From positions 1 through 64,000 of the forward strand of contig NKIK01000008.1 of the NCBI GenBank assembly GCA_002256115.1: a DNA stretch of 64,000 bases, read 5' to 3'. The translations under genes were made by a program, and so were the position numbers. Under the pieces are notes generated by a model, which searched no databases, was not told the DNA's origin, and saw only the letters and a list, made by a program, of their open reading frames with translations. Shown piece by piece: positions 55,794-64,000 of the stretch. Source of the DNA: Burkholderiales bacterium PBB3 (GTDB lineage Bacteria > Pseudomonadota > Gammaproteobacteria > Burkholderiales > Burkholderiaceae_C). Within the stretch, counting starts at the first letter, position 1; each line of letters opens with the position of its first letter.

Positions 55794-55866
55794 TTCGCTC
55801 ACTGCATGGTGCTCTCTGCCCCCCATGGGGGCCGCGCTTGCTTGGGGTGGCCCGGCGCGGCGCAGG
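55794..55866 (+). repeat. Dispersed repeat family 2, copy 3, downstream of hemA
   Basis: It reads TGCCCCCACGTTCGCTC, then CTGCCCCCCATGGGGGCC and CTTGGGGTGGCCCGGCGCGG. It begins about 14 bases after the hemA stop. Confidence 0.75.
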
Positions 55867-55915
55867 CGTTAGCTGGGTTCACTAACTTTTACTGCTTTCC
55901 CCCTCGCTCCCCCCG

Positions 55916-55945
55916 CCCTCTCCCACCCCGCCGGGTGGAAGAGGG
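55916..55945. other. Strong hairpin between hemA and prfA
   Basis: CCCTCTCCCACCC (55916-55928) pairs with GGGTGGAAGAGGG (55933-55945) with one mismatch around a four-base loop. No T-run follows. It may stabilise or punctuate the hemA-prfA transcript. Confidence 0.55.
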
Positions 55946-56060
55946 AGCTAACAGCCCTATTTGGCCGCGTCTTTTAAGGTAAGAAGTACACGTGCGGGGG
56001 CACGTTGAGGGGACGGCAGATTCATTTTTCCCCTGTTTGTGGTCCGCTTTTTTTAGTCCT

Positions 56061-57155
56061 ATGAAACCCTTTCTTCGCAAACAACTTGCCCGCTATGTCG
56101 ACCGTTTAGGGGAGCTGGAATTCTTGCTCTCGCGCGAAGACATCATGAAAGACATGGAGCAGTTCTTGAAACTGTCACGTGAACACACGGACACGGCTGC
56201 GGTGGCCAGCCGCTGGGTGCGCTACCAGCAACGGGAGGCCGATCTGGCGGGTGCTGAGGAAATGAAGAGCGACCCGGATATGGCGGAGATGGCCGAGGAG
56301 GAAATCGCATCCGCTGCCGCCGAGTTGACCCAGCTTGAGGCTGAGCTGCAGCGCATGCTGCTGCCCAAAGACCCGGACGATGCGCGCCCGGCGTTTGTCG
56401 AAATCCGTGCTGGCACGGGTGGCGACGAGTCGGCCCTGTTCGCTGGCGACTTGCTGCGCATGTACACCCGCTATGCCGACCGCTGCGGCTGGAAGACCGA
56501 GATCGTCAGCGAATCACCGAGCGAGCTGGGCGGCTACAAGGAAGTGGTGGTGCGCATGGAAGGCCACCATAACGGCACGGGTGCTTACGGTGCGCTGAAG
56601 TTTGAATCCGGCGGCCACCGGGTGCAGCGCGTGCCTGCCACCGAGACACAGGGCCGTATCCATACCAGTGCCTGCACGATCGCCGTGCTGGCCGAGCAGG
56701 ACGAGGCTGAGGCGATCAAGATCAACCCGTCGGATTTGCGCATCGACACCTACCGCGCCAGCGGCGCCGGTGGCCAGCACATCAACAAGACCGACTCGGC
56801 CGTGCGCATCACGCACATCCCCACTGGCATCGTCGCCGAATGCCAGGACGGACGCAGCCAGCACAGCAACAAGGCCCAGGCGCTCAAAGTATTGACCGCC
56901 CGCATCCACGAGAAGGATCGCAGCGAGCGTGCCGCCAAAGACGCCGCCGAGCGCAAGAGCCTGGTCGGCAGTGGCGACCGCAGCGACCGCATTCGCACCT
57001 ACAACTTTCCGCAGGGCCGACTGACCGACCACCGCATCAACCTGACGCTGTACAAGCTGCTGCAAATCATGGAAGGGGACTTGCAGGACGTGGTGGATGC
57101 GCTGCAGGCTTACGAGGCGGCGGAGCAACTGGCGGCACTGGAGTTGAATGCTTAA
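56061..57155 (+). CDS. prfA: Peptide chain release factor 1
   Basis: RF1 recognises UAA and UAG stop codons and triggers peptide release. The G-G-Q motif is at residues 237-239 within [16 protein letters not shown], the glutamine that PrmC methylates. [31 protein letters not shown] and [12 protein letters not shown] are further signatures. The 364 residues match the RF1 rather than the RF2 length, and no internal frameshift is present. In related genomes prmC follows directly; here it lies 2.9 kb away. Confidence 0.97.
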   Translation: MKPFLRKQLARYVDRLGELEFLLSREDIMKDMEQFLKLSREHTDTAAVASRWVRYQQREADLAGAEEMKSDPDMAEMAEEEIASAAAELTQLEAELQRMLLPKDPDDARPAFVEIRAGTGGDESALFAGDLLRMYTRYADRCGWKTEIVSESPSELGGYKEVVVRMEGHHNGTGAYGALKFESGGHRVQRVPATETQGRIHTSACTIAVLAEQDEAEAIKINPSDLRIDTYRASGAGGQHINKTDSAVRITHIPTGIVAECQDGRSQHSNKAQALKVLTARIHEKDRSERAAKDAAERKSLVGSGDRSDRIRTYNFPQGRLTDHRINLTLYKLLQIMEGDLQDVVDALQAYEAAEQLAALELNA

Positions 57156-57197
57156 GCCTGCTCAGTTACGGAATACAAAACACCCACACGCCAAGTT

Positions 57198-57839
57198 TTG
57201 AAATTTCGACGCAAACTGACGGCGGCAGCGCTGATGCTTGCGCTGCATGCCGGTCTGCTCGTGCTGATAGTGACGCTTTCGCCACCAAGCCAGCGGGCCA
57301 CCCTGCAGACCGCTGCGGTTTTGCCGTCCACGGTGGTGGTATTGCTTGCGCCCTTGCCGCCCCAACCCAAGCCACCGCAACAACGCACCCCCAAGTCGCA
57401 AGAGCCCCCCGCGCAGGCCGCAGCGCAAACGGCACCTGCGCCAGGCGCTAAGGTGGCATTGGCAGTGTCATTGCCTGCTATTGAAACGCCAACATCAGTC
57501 ACCTTGCCCACTGCGCCTGCGGCAGTGGAGCAGGGCAAGCCCACGCCACCAGGCCCGTTGAATATCAGCACGCAAGCGCTGCAATCTGCAACCCGTGAGG
57601 CGGATAAGAACAGCGTGCGGCGCTTGGCTCTGCAAAGCGGCAAGATTGACGAACTGGAAACCGCAACACCCCACCCCATCGCGCTGGTGGCGGCGGAGTC
57701 CAGCGTGCCGCCCTGCCCACCTAAGCGGCAATTGCGCGAAAGCGTGGGCCCGCAGGGCTATGCGCTAACACGCGACCGCAGTGGAGACTGTGAATACGAA
57801 CGCAAAGCCAAGGTACGCGCGCTCGCCCTGGGTCGCTAA
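57198..57839 (+). CDS. Proline-rich, membrane-anchored protein of unknown function (TonB-like N-terminus)
   Basis: A 213-residue protein with a cationic N-terminus, one hydrophobic helix (LTAAALMLALHAGLLVLIVTL), then a long Pro/Ala/Gln-rich stretch (about 50-120), as in TonB-type proteins. The C-terminal 50 residues contain two cysteines (PPCPPKRQL and SGDCEYE). I do not recognise a TonB C-terminal domain and no ExbB/ExbD genes are near. The start is a TTG; an ATG at 57234 is an alternative. It is convergent with the chemoreceptor gene and lies between prfA and prmC. The function is unknown. Confidence 0.6.
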   Translation: MKFRRKLTAAALMLALHAGLLVLIVTLSPPSQRATLQTAAVLPSTVVVLLAPLPPQPKPPQQRTPKSQEPPAQAAAQTAPAPGAKVALAVSLPAIETPTSVTLPTAPAAVEQGKPTPPGPLNISTQALQSATREADKNSVRRLALQSGKIDELETATPHPIALVAAESSVPPCPPKRQLRESVGPQGYALTRDRSGDCEYERKAKVRALALGR

Positions 57840-57871
57840 CCCGCTGACCCGCTGACCGGCCGGGGCCAAGG

Positions 57872-57888
57872 TGCGTATTCGGTACGCG
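57872..57888. terminator. Small hairpin between the convergent genes
   Basis: GCGTA-TTCGG-TACGC forms a short stem with a TTCGG loop in the 50-base gap between the proline-rich gene and the chemoreceptor gene. It could serve as a weak shared terminator, but no T-run is present. Confidence 0.3.
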
Positions 57889-57889
57889 C

Positions 57890-59860
57890 TCAGCGGTGCA
57901 GCTTAAATACCCCCACCACCCCTACCAATTCATCGGCCTGTGACTTCAGCCCACTGGCCGCCGCAGCCATCTGCTCCACCAAAGCCGCGTTTTGTTGCGT
58001 GGTTTGGTCCATGGACGACACGGCCTCACTCACCTGCGCCACCCCGGCCTGCTGCTCCCCGCTGGCGGCGCTGATTTCGCCCACGATGTCGGCCACGCGG
58101 CGAATACTGCTCACCACCTCGGCCATGGTCACACCCGCTTTGTCGACCAGGGCGGTGCCCTGCTCTACCCGCTCTACGCTGGTGTTGATCAGTGTTTTGA
58201 TTTCTTTGGCGGCCTCGGCGCTGCGCCCGGCCAAAGAGCGCACCTCACTGGCGACCACCGCAAAGCCGCGGCCTTGTTCACCGGCCCGCGCAGCTTCTAC
58301 CGCCGCGTTCAGCGCCAGTATGTTGGTCTGAAACGCAATGCCATCAATCACGCTGATGATCTCGCCAATCTTGCGGGAGGCATCGTTGATACCCTTCATG
58401 GTTTCCACCACCTGGCCCACCACCGCACCGCCTTGGGTGGCTACCGCAGAGGCGTTCACTGCCAAGGCATTGGCTTGGCGCGCACTGTCGGCGTTTTGCT
58501 GCACGGTGGAGTTGAGTTCTTCCATGCTGGCGGCGGTTTCCTCCAGCGCGCTGGCCTGGTGTTCGGTGCGCGCGCTCAGGTCGTGGTTGCCTTGGGCAAT
58601 CTCGGCACTGGCCAGGGCCACGCCATCTGCGCTGCTGCGCACCTGGCCCAGCACGCCATGAATTTTGGCCACAAAGGTGTTAAAGCCTGAGCCAATGGCC
58701 GCCAGCTCGTCATTGCCCTCCACCCGCAGCTTGGTGCTCAGGTCGGCATCGCCACTGGCCAGACCCGTCATGGCATCGCTCAAGGCGCGCAGGGGCTTCA
58801 TCAAGCGCACCACCACGGTCACCAAAATCAAGGCTGTGGCCAGCGCGCAAATCACGGCGACCACCAGCGTGTAAAGCGTCAGCTGGCGCGACGACGCGGT
58901 GGCCACACTGCGCGGAAAACTCATGCGCACACTCCAGGGCAAGGTGTCGGGGTGCACCACCACCGGCTGGATCAAATGCACCAGCCCTTGCGCATCCCGG
59001 TACTCAAAGGGCTGGCCTTTGCGGATAGCCTCCAGCCCCGCCTCAGGGATGTCCTCTGCTTTTTTATTGACCTGTTCGGCATTCGGGTGGCTGGCATACA
59101 GGCCACCGTTGGACACCAGGGCCAACTGTCCGCCTTCGATCACCTTCAAATCGGCCAAGATTTTGCCCAACTGGGTGAGCGTGAAGTCCGCACTGGCAAC
59201 GCCCTGAAACTTACCGTTGATCAATATGGGTGCCACCAGCGAGGCCATCAGCACCGGCTTGCCATCCACCGGGTAGGTGTAGGGTTCGGTGAAAAAAACC
59301 TTGTTGGTTTTCTTGGGAATGTCATACCAGTCATTGGCTCCCGGCGCGGGGTCAAACACGATGGCCTCCACGTTGAAGCCACCGCCAGGCTTGCGTGTCC
59401 AGTACGGCATGTGGCGGCCGGTGTCGTCGTAGGCGGGTTTCTTGCCTGCAAAGTCGGCGTCTTTGCCATCCAGGGCATTGGGCTCCCAGGTGACCGCTGC
59501 CCCGATAAAGTCTTCCGCGCCCAACAGGGTGGACTTCACCATGGCGTCAATTTGCGGCCGGGCCAGCGGAATATCCGCGGTTTTGGTGGCGGTCATGGCC
59601 CCGCCCAACGCGGCCACCGATGCCAGATTAGCCCGTATGCGGGTCTGCAACGCACTGGCCGCCTCACGCGATGAGGTGCGGGCCAACTCCATCGTGGCTT
59701 CTTCTGCCGTGCTGCTGCTTTTGATGCCGATCACCGTGGCGGTGATGGCCAGGCTGGCGACCACCAAGCCCGTAGCAGCGATACAAATCTTGGCATTGAG
59801 CGACAGGCCGCCCAAGCGCCCCGGCGTTTGCGCGGAACCATACGACAATTGAAGGCTCAT
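57890..59860 (-). CDS. Methyl-accepting chemotaxis protein with dCache sensor domain
   Basis: A 656-residue chemoreceptor. A first transmembrane helix ([20 protein letters not shown]) is followed by a periplasmic dCache-type sensor of about 280 residues with [20 protein letters not shown] and [17 protein letters not shown] second helix ([20 protein letters not shown]), a HAMP domain and the signalling domain follow, with the conserved tip [20 protein letters not shown]. The protein ends KLHR without a pentapeptide tether for CheR/CheB. The ATG at 59860 has AGGAG eight bases upstream and is preferred to an in-frame start 33 codons earlier. The ligand is unknown; dCache domains often bind amino or organic acids. 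Confidence 0.94.
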   Translation of the reverse strand: MSLQLSYGSAQTPGRLGGLSLNAKICIAATGLVVASLAITATVIGIKSSSTAEEATMELARTSSREAASALQTRIRANLASVAALGGAMTATKTADIPLARPQIDAMVKSTLLGAEDFIGAAVTWEPNALDGKDADFAGKKPAYDDTGRHMPYWTRKPGGGFNVEAIVFDPAPGANDWYDIPKKTNKVFFTEPYTYPVDGKPVLMASLVAPILINGKFQGVASADFTLTQLGKILADLKVIEGGQLALVSNGGLYASHPNAEQVNKKAEDIPEAGLEAIRKGQPFEYRDAQGLVHLIQPVVVHPDTLPWSVRMSFPRSVATASSRQLTLYTLVVAVICALATALILVTVVVRLMKPLRALSDAMTGLASGDADLSTKLRVEGNDELAAIGSGFNTFVAKIHGVLGQVRSSADGVALASAEIAQGNHDLSARTEHQASALEETAASMEELNSTVQQNADSARQANALAVNASAVATQGGAVVGQVVETMKGINDASRKIGEIISVIDGIAFQTNILALNAAVEAARAGEQGRGFAVVASEVRSLAGRSAEAAKEIKTLINTSVERVEQGTALVDKAGVTMAEVVSSIRRVADIVGEISAASGEQQAGVAQVSEAVSSMDQTTQQNAALVEQMAAAASGLKSQADELVGVVGVFKLHR

Positions 59861-59902
59861 TCTGGCAACTCCTGATGGCATAGGGCGCCTCACCACCTCC
59901 GG

Positions 59903-59924
59903 AAAAAGGCTTCTGTGGCCTTTT
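59903..59924. terminator. Hairpin with flanking A/T runs in the mcp leader
   Basis: AAAAGGC (59904-59910) pairs with GCCTTTT (59918-59924) around a seven-base loop. It looks like a short terminator in either direction and lies about 45 bases upstream of the chemoreceptor start on the minus strand, so it could attenuate that gene. Confidence 0.4.
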
Positions 59925-60002
59925 AAAGCTTGTGTTGCATAGTAGCCTAAGGGCCGCAATGGCGTAGCCCTTTATTGACTCTGATTTTAAGTAAAAACGC
60001 TG

Positions 60003-60050
60003 TTCTAGGCCGTGGATAGTGCGGGAGCAGCTACGCAATTGATAGCAAAC
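60003..60050 (+). repeat. Dispersed repeat family 1, copy D, directly before prmC
   Basis: It contains CTAGGCCGTGGATAG, TGCGGGAGCAGCTACGC and AATTGATAGCAAAC, and ends one base before the GTG start of prmC. Confidence 0.8.
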
Positions 60051-60051
60051 A

Positions 60052-60891
60052 GTGACTTCTATTGACAACACCCTGCAAGCCCTGCAAAGCCGGGGCCTGA
60101 GCCGCCTGGAGGCCCAACGCCTGCTGCTGAAGGTGCTGGGGCGCGACGACCATGACCGGGCCTGGCTATTGGCGCACGGCAGCGAGCTCATGGACGCCGC
60201 CGCATCTGAACGGCTGGAGAACCTGGTGCAACTCCACCTAGACGGCCACCCCCTGGCTTACTTACTCGGGCACCAAGCGTTTTATGGCCTGGACCTCGTA
60301 GTAGACGCCCGTGTACTGGTGCCACGCCCCGACACGGAAACGCTGGTGGATTGGGCGCTGGAGGTGTTGTCCACGGCACTGGAAGCACCGGTCATCGATC
60401 TGGGTACCGGCAGTGGAGCGATTGCGCTGGCCCTGAAGGCTACCCGCGCCGATCTGCAGGTGAGCGCGCTGGATTTCAGTGAAGACGCACTCACGGTGGC
60501 GCGGGCTAACGCACAGCGCCTGCAGTTGGAAGTCAACTTCCGCCAGGGGTCTTGGCTAAACGGCGTAGCCGAACAGTTTCAAGCCATCGTCAGCAACCCG
60601 CCGTATATCGCTGCCCAAGACCACCACCTGGCGGCACTGGTGCACGAGCCCCTGGCGGCCTTGGCCAGCGGCGCGGATGGGCTGGACGATATCCGCACCC
60701 TCATCGCCCAAGCGCCAACGCGCTTGCTGGCCGGTGGCTGGCTGCTGCTAGAGCATGGTTATGACCAGGCCGCTGCGGTGCGTGCGCTGCTGTTAGCGGC
60801 TGGTTTTACCCAGGTGCAAAGCCGCCAAGACCTGGCAGGCATAGAACGCTGCAGCGGCGGGCAGTGGCAGGCTGCCAGCAAGCCGTTTTAG
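60052..60891 (+). CDS. prmC: PrmC, release factor glutamine methyltransferase
   Basis: PrmC methylates the glutamine of the GGQ motif in release factors using SAM. The N-terminal helical domain (1-80) is followed by the Rossmann methyltransferase domain with VLVPRPDTETLVDWAL, IDLGTGSGAIAL and the catalytic N-P-P-Y at residues 182-185. It has 279 residues from a GTG start. The region just before the start is a family-1 repeat, so no ribosome site is seen. The gene has been separated from its usual neighbour prfA and is bracketed by two same-orientation copies of the repeat. Confidence 0.95.
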   Translation: MTSIDNTLQALQSRGLSRLEAQRLLLKVLGRDDHDRAWLLAHGSELMDAAASERLENLVQLHLDGHPLAYLLGHQAFYGLDLVVDARVLVPRPDTETLVDWALEVLSTALEAPVIDLGTGSGAIALALKATRADLQVSALDFSEDALTVARANAQRLQLEVNFRQGSWLNGVAEQFQAIVSNPPYIAAQDHHLAALVHEPLAALASGADGLDDIRTLIAQAPTRLLAGGWLLLEHGYDQAAAVRALLLAAGFTQVQSRQDLAGIERCSGGQWQAASKPF

Positions 60892-60924
60892 TCTGCTCAC
60901 AGGCATCTTTTAGGCACGTTTTAG

Positions 60925-60975
60925 GCGTTTCAGGCCGTGGATATTGCGGGAGCAGCTACTTTTTTTATAGCAACT
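60925..60975 (+). repeat. Dispersed repeat family 1, copy E, after prmC
   Basis: It contains GTTTCAGGCCGTGGATA, TTGCGGGAGCAGCTAC and TTTTATAGCAACTT. It is the closest match to copy D and lies about 35 bases after the prmC stop. Confidence 0.8.
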
Positions 60976-61000
60976 TTTTTTAACAAAACGATAAGTCAAC

Positions 61001-61345
61001 ATGCCAAACAACGCGATCGATTGCCCCCAATGCACCCAGCCAAACACCTACCCCGATGGCACCAACTACGTCTGTGCCGACTGCGGCTTTGAATGGCCTC
61101 AGGCTGCTGCGACAGTGATCGATGACGATGCCGACGCCGTGGTGAAGGACTCCAATGGCCACGTGCTGCAAGACGGTGACGCCGTTGTACTGATCAAGGA
61201 TTTGAAAGTCAAAGGCAGCTCTACCGTCTTGAAGCAAGGCACAAAGATCAAGAGCATCCGCCTAGTAGGTGGCGACCATGAGGTGGACTGCAAGATGGAC
61301 GGCGGCAGCTTCATGCTCAAAGCCTGCTTTTTGAAGAAAGCCTAA
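61001..61345 (+). CDS. PhnA/YjdM-like zinc-ribbon protein
   Basis: A 114-residue protein with an N-terminal zinc ribbon (CPQCTQP, CADCGFEW) and a C-terminal SH3-like domain with VVKDSNGHVLQDGDAVVLIK and KGSSTVLKQGTKIKSIRLV. This is the family once named PhnA, linked by name to alkylphosphonate use, but its function is not established. There are no phosphonate genes nearby. It starts 25 bases after a family-1 repeat. Confidence 0.9.
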   Translation: MPNNAIDCPQCTQPNTYPDGTNYVCADCGFEWPQAAATVIDDDADAVVKDSNGHVLQDGDAVVLIKDLKVKGSSTVLKQGTKIKSIRLVGGDHEVDCKMDGGSFMLKACFLKKA

Positions 61346-61407
61346 GCAAAGTTCAAGTGTGCGTGCGCCATATACAATCCGCCATATCCCACCCTTGGAG
61401 ACGCACC

Positions 61408-61641
61408 ATGTCCAGCAGCACCGTTTTCACCAACAACCGCAGCCAAGCCATCCGCTTGCCTGCGGACATGCGTTTGCCAAACTTTGTGAAGCGCGTCAAC
61501 GTGCGGGCGCGTGGCCTGGAACGCATCATCACACCCCTAGAAAACACCTGGGACAGCTTCTTTCTCGACGCCCCCGCCGTACCCGAAGACTTTTTGCCAG
61601 AACGCGCAAGTCAGGAGCAAAGTGAGCGAGAAAGTCTCTGA
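61408..61641 (+). CDS. vapB: VapB antitoxin (AbrB/SpoVT-type)
   Basis: A 77-residue antitoxin. The N-terminal part, STVFTNNRSQAIRLPADMRL, is the swapped-hairpin AbrB-type DNA-binding domain typical of VapB, and the acidic C-terminus (DSFFLDAPAVPEDFLPE) would wrap the toxin. The ATG at 61408 has GGAG seven bases upstream. Its stop overlaps the toxin start by one base (TGATG). The complex is expected to repress its own promoter. Confidence 0.9.
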   Translation: MSSSTVFTNNRSQAIRLPADMRLPNFVKRVNVRARGLERIITPLENTWDSFFLDAPAVPEDFLPERASQEQSERESL

Positions 61642-62042
61642 TGTTGAAATTTCTGTTGGATACCAACATCGTGATTTATGTCATCAAGCGGAGGCCACTC
61701 TCTGCTCTGACCCTATTCAACACGCATGCCGGACACATGGCGATCTCGTCCATCACGCTCGCTGAGCTGTTGCATGGCGCTGAAAAGAGCAATGCTCCGG
61801 CGCAGGCCATGGCGGTGGTGGAAGACTTTTGTAGCCGACTGGAAGTGCTGACTTACGGCCCCAAAGCCGCGCAGCACTACGGCAGCATCCGGGCGAGCCT
61901 GGAGAAAATCGGGCAACCCATCGGCGTGAACGACATCCACATCGCAGCCCACGCGCGCAGTGAAGGATTGACCTTGGTGACGAATAACTTGCGCGAATTC
62001 GAGCGCGTGCCAGCCTTGCAGTTAGAGAACTGGGTGGCTTGA
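61641..62042 (+). CDS. vapC: VapC toxin, PIN-domain ribonuclease
   Basis: A 133-residue PIN-domain ribonuclease. The acidic active-site residues are visible: Asp7 in LLDTNIVIYVIK, Glu42 in ITLAELLHGAEKS and Asp98 in IGVNDIHIAAHARSEG, with TNNLREFERV after it. Such toxins cut tRNA or rRNA and stop translation when free of VapB. It is coupled to vapB and lies 14 bases from the convergent leuA stop. Confidence 0.93.
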   Translation: MLKFLLDTNIVIYVIKRRPLSALTLFNTHAGHMAISSITLAELLHGAEKSNAPAQAMAVVEDFCSRLEVLTYGPKAAQHYGSIRASLEKIGQPIGVNDIHIAAHARSEGLTLVTNNLREFERVPALQLENWVA

Positions 62043-62056
62043 TTCAAGCGGTGGCG

Positions 62057-63817
62057 TTAAGCAGCTTCTGTCTCCAGCAACTCTGCACGCACCAGTCCCA
62101 AACGGTTCACGCCGCTGATCAGCGCCTGGATGGACGCGGTCACGATATTGGTGTCCATGCCCACGCCAAAGCGCTCCCCGCCCTTCACGGCTTCGCCGTT
62201 GGCAGAAACCAGTTCCAAGAAGGCGCAGGCCTGGGCCGCAGCGCCATCCGCGCTGCTTTGTGATCTCGCGGTATCGGTGCTGATGGTGGATCGCTCCTCA
62301 AAGCTGCGTACCTGCACCTTCACACCCATGCCTTGCAGCGCGTGCACGGCAGCATCGATCGGGCCATTGCCTTCGCCGCTGAGCAGCATGGCCTGGCCGT
62401 TGACCTCCACGCCGATGCGGATGCCCTGCACATGCTTACCGGCCTGGCCGGGGTGTTCAAACAGATGGTGCTCCACATAGCGCACTTGGGCCTCGGGGTT
62501 GTTCAGGTAGGTGGCATCAAACAGGTCCCAAATGTTTTGGGCCGTCATCTCGCCACCGTGGGTATCGGTGTAGTTTTGCACCTCGGCTGAGAATTCCACC
62601 TGCAGGCGGCGCGGCATCACCACACCAAACTCGGCTTCCATCAAATACGCCACGCCGCCCTTGCCGCTCTGGCTGTTGACGCGGATCACCGAGTCGTAGC
62701 TGCGGCCCAGGTCAGCCGGATCGATGGGCATATAAGGCACATTCCACAGACCGTCAGGACCAGCAGCAGTTTGTGCCGCAAAGCCTTTCTTGATGGCGTC
62801 CTGGTGCGAGCCGCTGAACGCGGTGAACACCAAGTCGCCCACATACGGATGGCGCGGATGTATGGGCAACTGGTTGCAGTGCTCCACGGTGCGGGCCACG
62901 GCGTTGATGTCCGAAAAATCCAGCCCCGGTGCCACACCCTGGGTGTACATATTGAGCGCCAGCGTGACGATGTCTACATTGCCGGTGCGCTCGCCATTGC
63001 CAAAGAGGCAGCCTTCCACACGGTCGGCTCCCGCCATGATGCCCAGCTCCGCCGCAGCCACGCCGCTACCGCGGTCGTTGTGCGGGTGCAGGCTCAAGAC
63101 CACGCTGTCGCGGCGCGCCAAATTGCGGTGCATCCACTCGATCTGGTCGGCGTAAATATTGGGCGTGGAAACCTCCACGGTGGCGGGCAGGTTCAAGATG
63201 ACTTTGTTGGCAGGCGTAGCGCCCCACTCGGCCGTGATGGCGTCACACACTTCACACGCAAACTCCAACTCGGTGCTAGTGAACACCTCGGGGCTGTATT
63301 GCAAGATCCATTCGGTTTCCGGCTGCTGGGCGGTGAGCCGCTTGATGGTGCGCACTGCAGACACGGCCAGCTCTTTCACCTCGTCCTTGCTCATGCCAAA
63401 CACCACTTCGCGGAATACTGGCGCGGTCGCGTTGTAGACGTGGACGATGGCGCGGCGGGCACCGCGCAGCGATTCAATCGTGCGTTCGATCAACGGATCG
63501 CGCGACTGGGTCAATGCTTCAATAGTCACGTCCTCGGGCACATGGCCGCCTTCGATCAGCAGGCGCACAAAGTCAAAGTCGGTTTGCGAGGCGCTGGGAA
63601 AGCCCACCTCAATTTCCTTGAACCCCACCTGGCACAGCGTGCGGAACATGCGCATCTTGCGCTCAGCGTTCATAGGCTCAAACAAAGACTGGTTGCCGTC
63701 GCGCAGGTCCGTGCTCATCCAGATCGGGGCCGCGGTGATGGTGCGGCTGGGCCATTGGCGGTCTGGCAGGTTGACGGGTGGGAAGGCGCGGTATTTGGTG
63801 GCGGGGTGGGTCAGCAT
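62057..63817 (-). CDS. leuA: LeuA, 2-isopropylmalate synthase
   Basis: It condenses acetyl-CoA with 2-ketoisovalerate, the first step of leucine synthesis. The 586 residues and the opening [20 protein letters not shown] mark the longer LeuA type found in many betaproteobacteria. The metal-binding D-R-D-G equivalent is [11 protein letters not shown], the H-x-H-N motif is LHPHNDRG, and [13 protein letters not shown] is typical. A C-terminal allosteric domain (about 430-586) should bind leucine for feedback inhibition. The ATG at 63817 has GAGGAG nine bases upstream and is preferred to an in-frame start 20 codons earlier. Confidence 0.97.
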   Translation of the reverse strand: MLTHPATKYRAFPPVNLPDRQWPSRTITAAPIWMSTDLRDGNQSLFEPMNAERKMRMFRTLCQVGFKEIEVGFPSASQTDFDFVRLLIEGGHVPEDVTIEALTQSRDPLIERTIESLRGARRAIVHVYNATAPVFREVVFGMSKDEVKELAVSAVRTIKRLTAQQPETEWILQYSPEVFTSTELEFACEVCDAITAEWGATPANKVILNLPATVEVSTPNIYADQIEWMHRNLARRDSVVLSLHPHNDRGSGVAAAELGIMAGADRVEGCLFGNGERTGNVDIVTLALNMYTQGVAPGLDFSDINAVARTVEHCNQLPIHPRHPYVGDLVFTAFSGSHQDAIKKGFAAQTAAGPDGLWNVPYMPIDPADLGRSYDSVIRVNSQSGKGGVAYLMEAEFGVVMPRRLQVEFSAEVQNYTDTHGGEMTAQNIWDLFDATYLNNPEAQVRYVEHHLFEHPGQAGKHVQGIRIGVEVNGQAMLLSGEGNGPIDAAVHALQGMGVKVQVRSFEERSTISTDTARSQSSADGAAAQACAFLELVSANGEAVKGGERFGVGMDTNIVTASIQALISGVNRLGLVRAELLETEAA

Positions 63818-63870
63818 GGCAGAAATCTCCTCGGGGGCCGGTACAGGTCTAAGTAACTTGTATCGTAGGC

Positions 63871-63909
63871 TTACCAAGCCAGCAGAGGATTGCGAATACG
63901 TGCTCGCAT
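63871..63909 (-). CDS. Possible short leader peptide upstream of leuA
   Basis: A 12-codon frame on the minus strand reads [12 protein letters not shown] and includes two adjacent leucine codons. It lies in the long leader between the candidate promoter and the leuA start. It has no clear ribosome site and I see no attenuator hairpin with a T-run after it, so it may be chance. Confidence 0.2.
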   Translation of the reverse strand: MRARIRNPLLAW

Positions 63910-63947
63910 TGGTTTAAATTTAGCAAATACTGCTCATAATTTAAAAA

Positions 63948-63976
63948 TTTAAAGCATTCCATGCCTTTAATGTCAA
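63948..63976 (-). promoter_or_regulatory. Candidate promoter for leuA
   Basis: On the minus strand a perfect -35 box TTGACA (63971-63976) is followed after 17 bases by TTTAAA (63948-63953), in an AT-rich stretch. It would give a leader of roughly 120 bases before leuA. Confidence 0.5.
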
Positions 63977-64000
63977 ATACTAGGCAATAGCATCACTCGC

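Noticed and set aside
55867-56060. Possible small gene or RNA between hemA and prfA
   Set aside because: Apart from the hairpin at 55916-55945 I see no frame with a ribosome site and no tRNA-like structure.
59925-60002. A sigma28-like promoter for the chemoreceptor gene (TAAA, 15 bases, GGCCCTTA on the minus strand)
   Set aside because: The -10 half matches the consensus GCCGATAA at only about half of its positions.
12526-60975. Family 1 and 2 repeats as insertion sequences
   Set aside because: They are only about 40-75 bases long, encode nothing, and show no obvious target-site duplication.

Overview
This 64 kb window reads as a chromosomal stretch of a betaproteobacterium in the order Burkholderiales, most likely the family Comamonadaceae and close to Rhodoferax. 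That placement is inferred from gene orders known from that group (scpA-panB-panC; secB/gpsA/grxC/rhodanese/gpmA/ctpA/moeB; ubiE-ubiJ-ubiB-fmdB-DUF502-aspS-nudB), from the paired cyanophycin synthetases, and from two families of short dispersed repeats. I see no rRNA, tRNA, insertion sequence, integrase or CRISPR array, and no stretch over 300 bases lacks a gene.

Layout. 1-2.9 kb: scpA (chromosome condensation), panB and panC (pantothenate). 2.9-11.5 kb: a cyanophycin locus. A glutaminase, a DUF1854 protein and an unusual ABC exporter face left; a shortened cyanophycin synthetase CphA' and a full-length CphA face right. 11.5-16.9 kb: housekeeping genes (gpsA, secB, grxC, a rhodanese, gpmA, ctpA, moeB-like). 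17-18.7 kb: a diguanylate cyclase coupled to a MinD/FlhG-like ATPase. 18.6-24.2 kb, all leftward: DUF429, an EamA transporter, a BLUF photoreceptor, folE, clsB, ybhP-like and nudB. 24.3-31.6 kb, leftward: aspS, DUF502, fmdB, ubiB, ubiJ, a Tim44-like gene, ubiE and DUF971, i.e. ubiquinone synthesis plus translation.

31.6-45.1 kb is the most accessory-looking part. A 2240-residue two-partner-secretion exoprotein with an extended signal peptide and eight YDG repeats is followed, with overlapping or near-touching genes, by a double-FecR-domain protein and a TpsB/FhaC-type outer-membrane transporter. Upstream lie a GT-B glycosyltransferase on the same strand and, divergently, two tandem PaaK/CapK-like adenylate-forming proteins, the second lacking the C-terminal domain. 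This could be a surface-adhesin system with its own modification enzymes, but the functional link is inference.

45.2-64 kb: a 1303-residue FAD/iron-sulfur oxidoreductase; a ugpB-A-E-C-Q operon for glycerol-3-phosphate; a small membrane protein; hemA and prfA; then a TonB-like proline-rich protein and a chemoreceptor sitting between prfA and prmC; then a PhnA-like zinc-ribbon protein, a VapBC pair and leuA.

Two short repeat families run through the window. Family 1 (seven copies) carries a core TGCGGGAGCAGCTA or TGCGCAAGCnGCTA. It lies between genes, brackets prmC, touches start or stop codons, and in two cases is translated inside a protein. Family 2 (three copies) is a GC-rich hairpin element sitting within about 15 bases after a stop codon each time.
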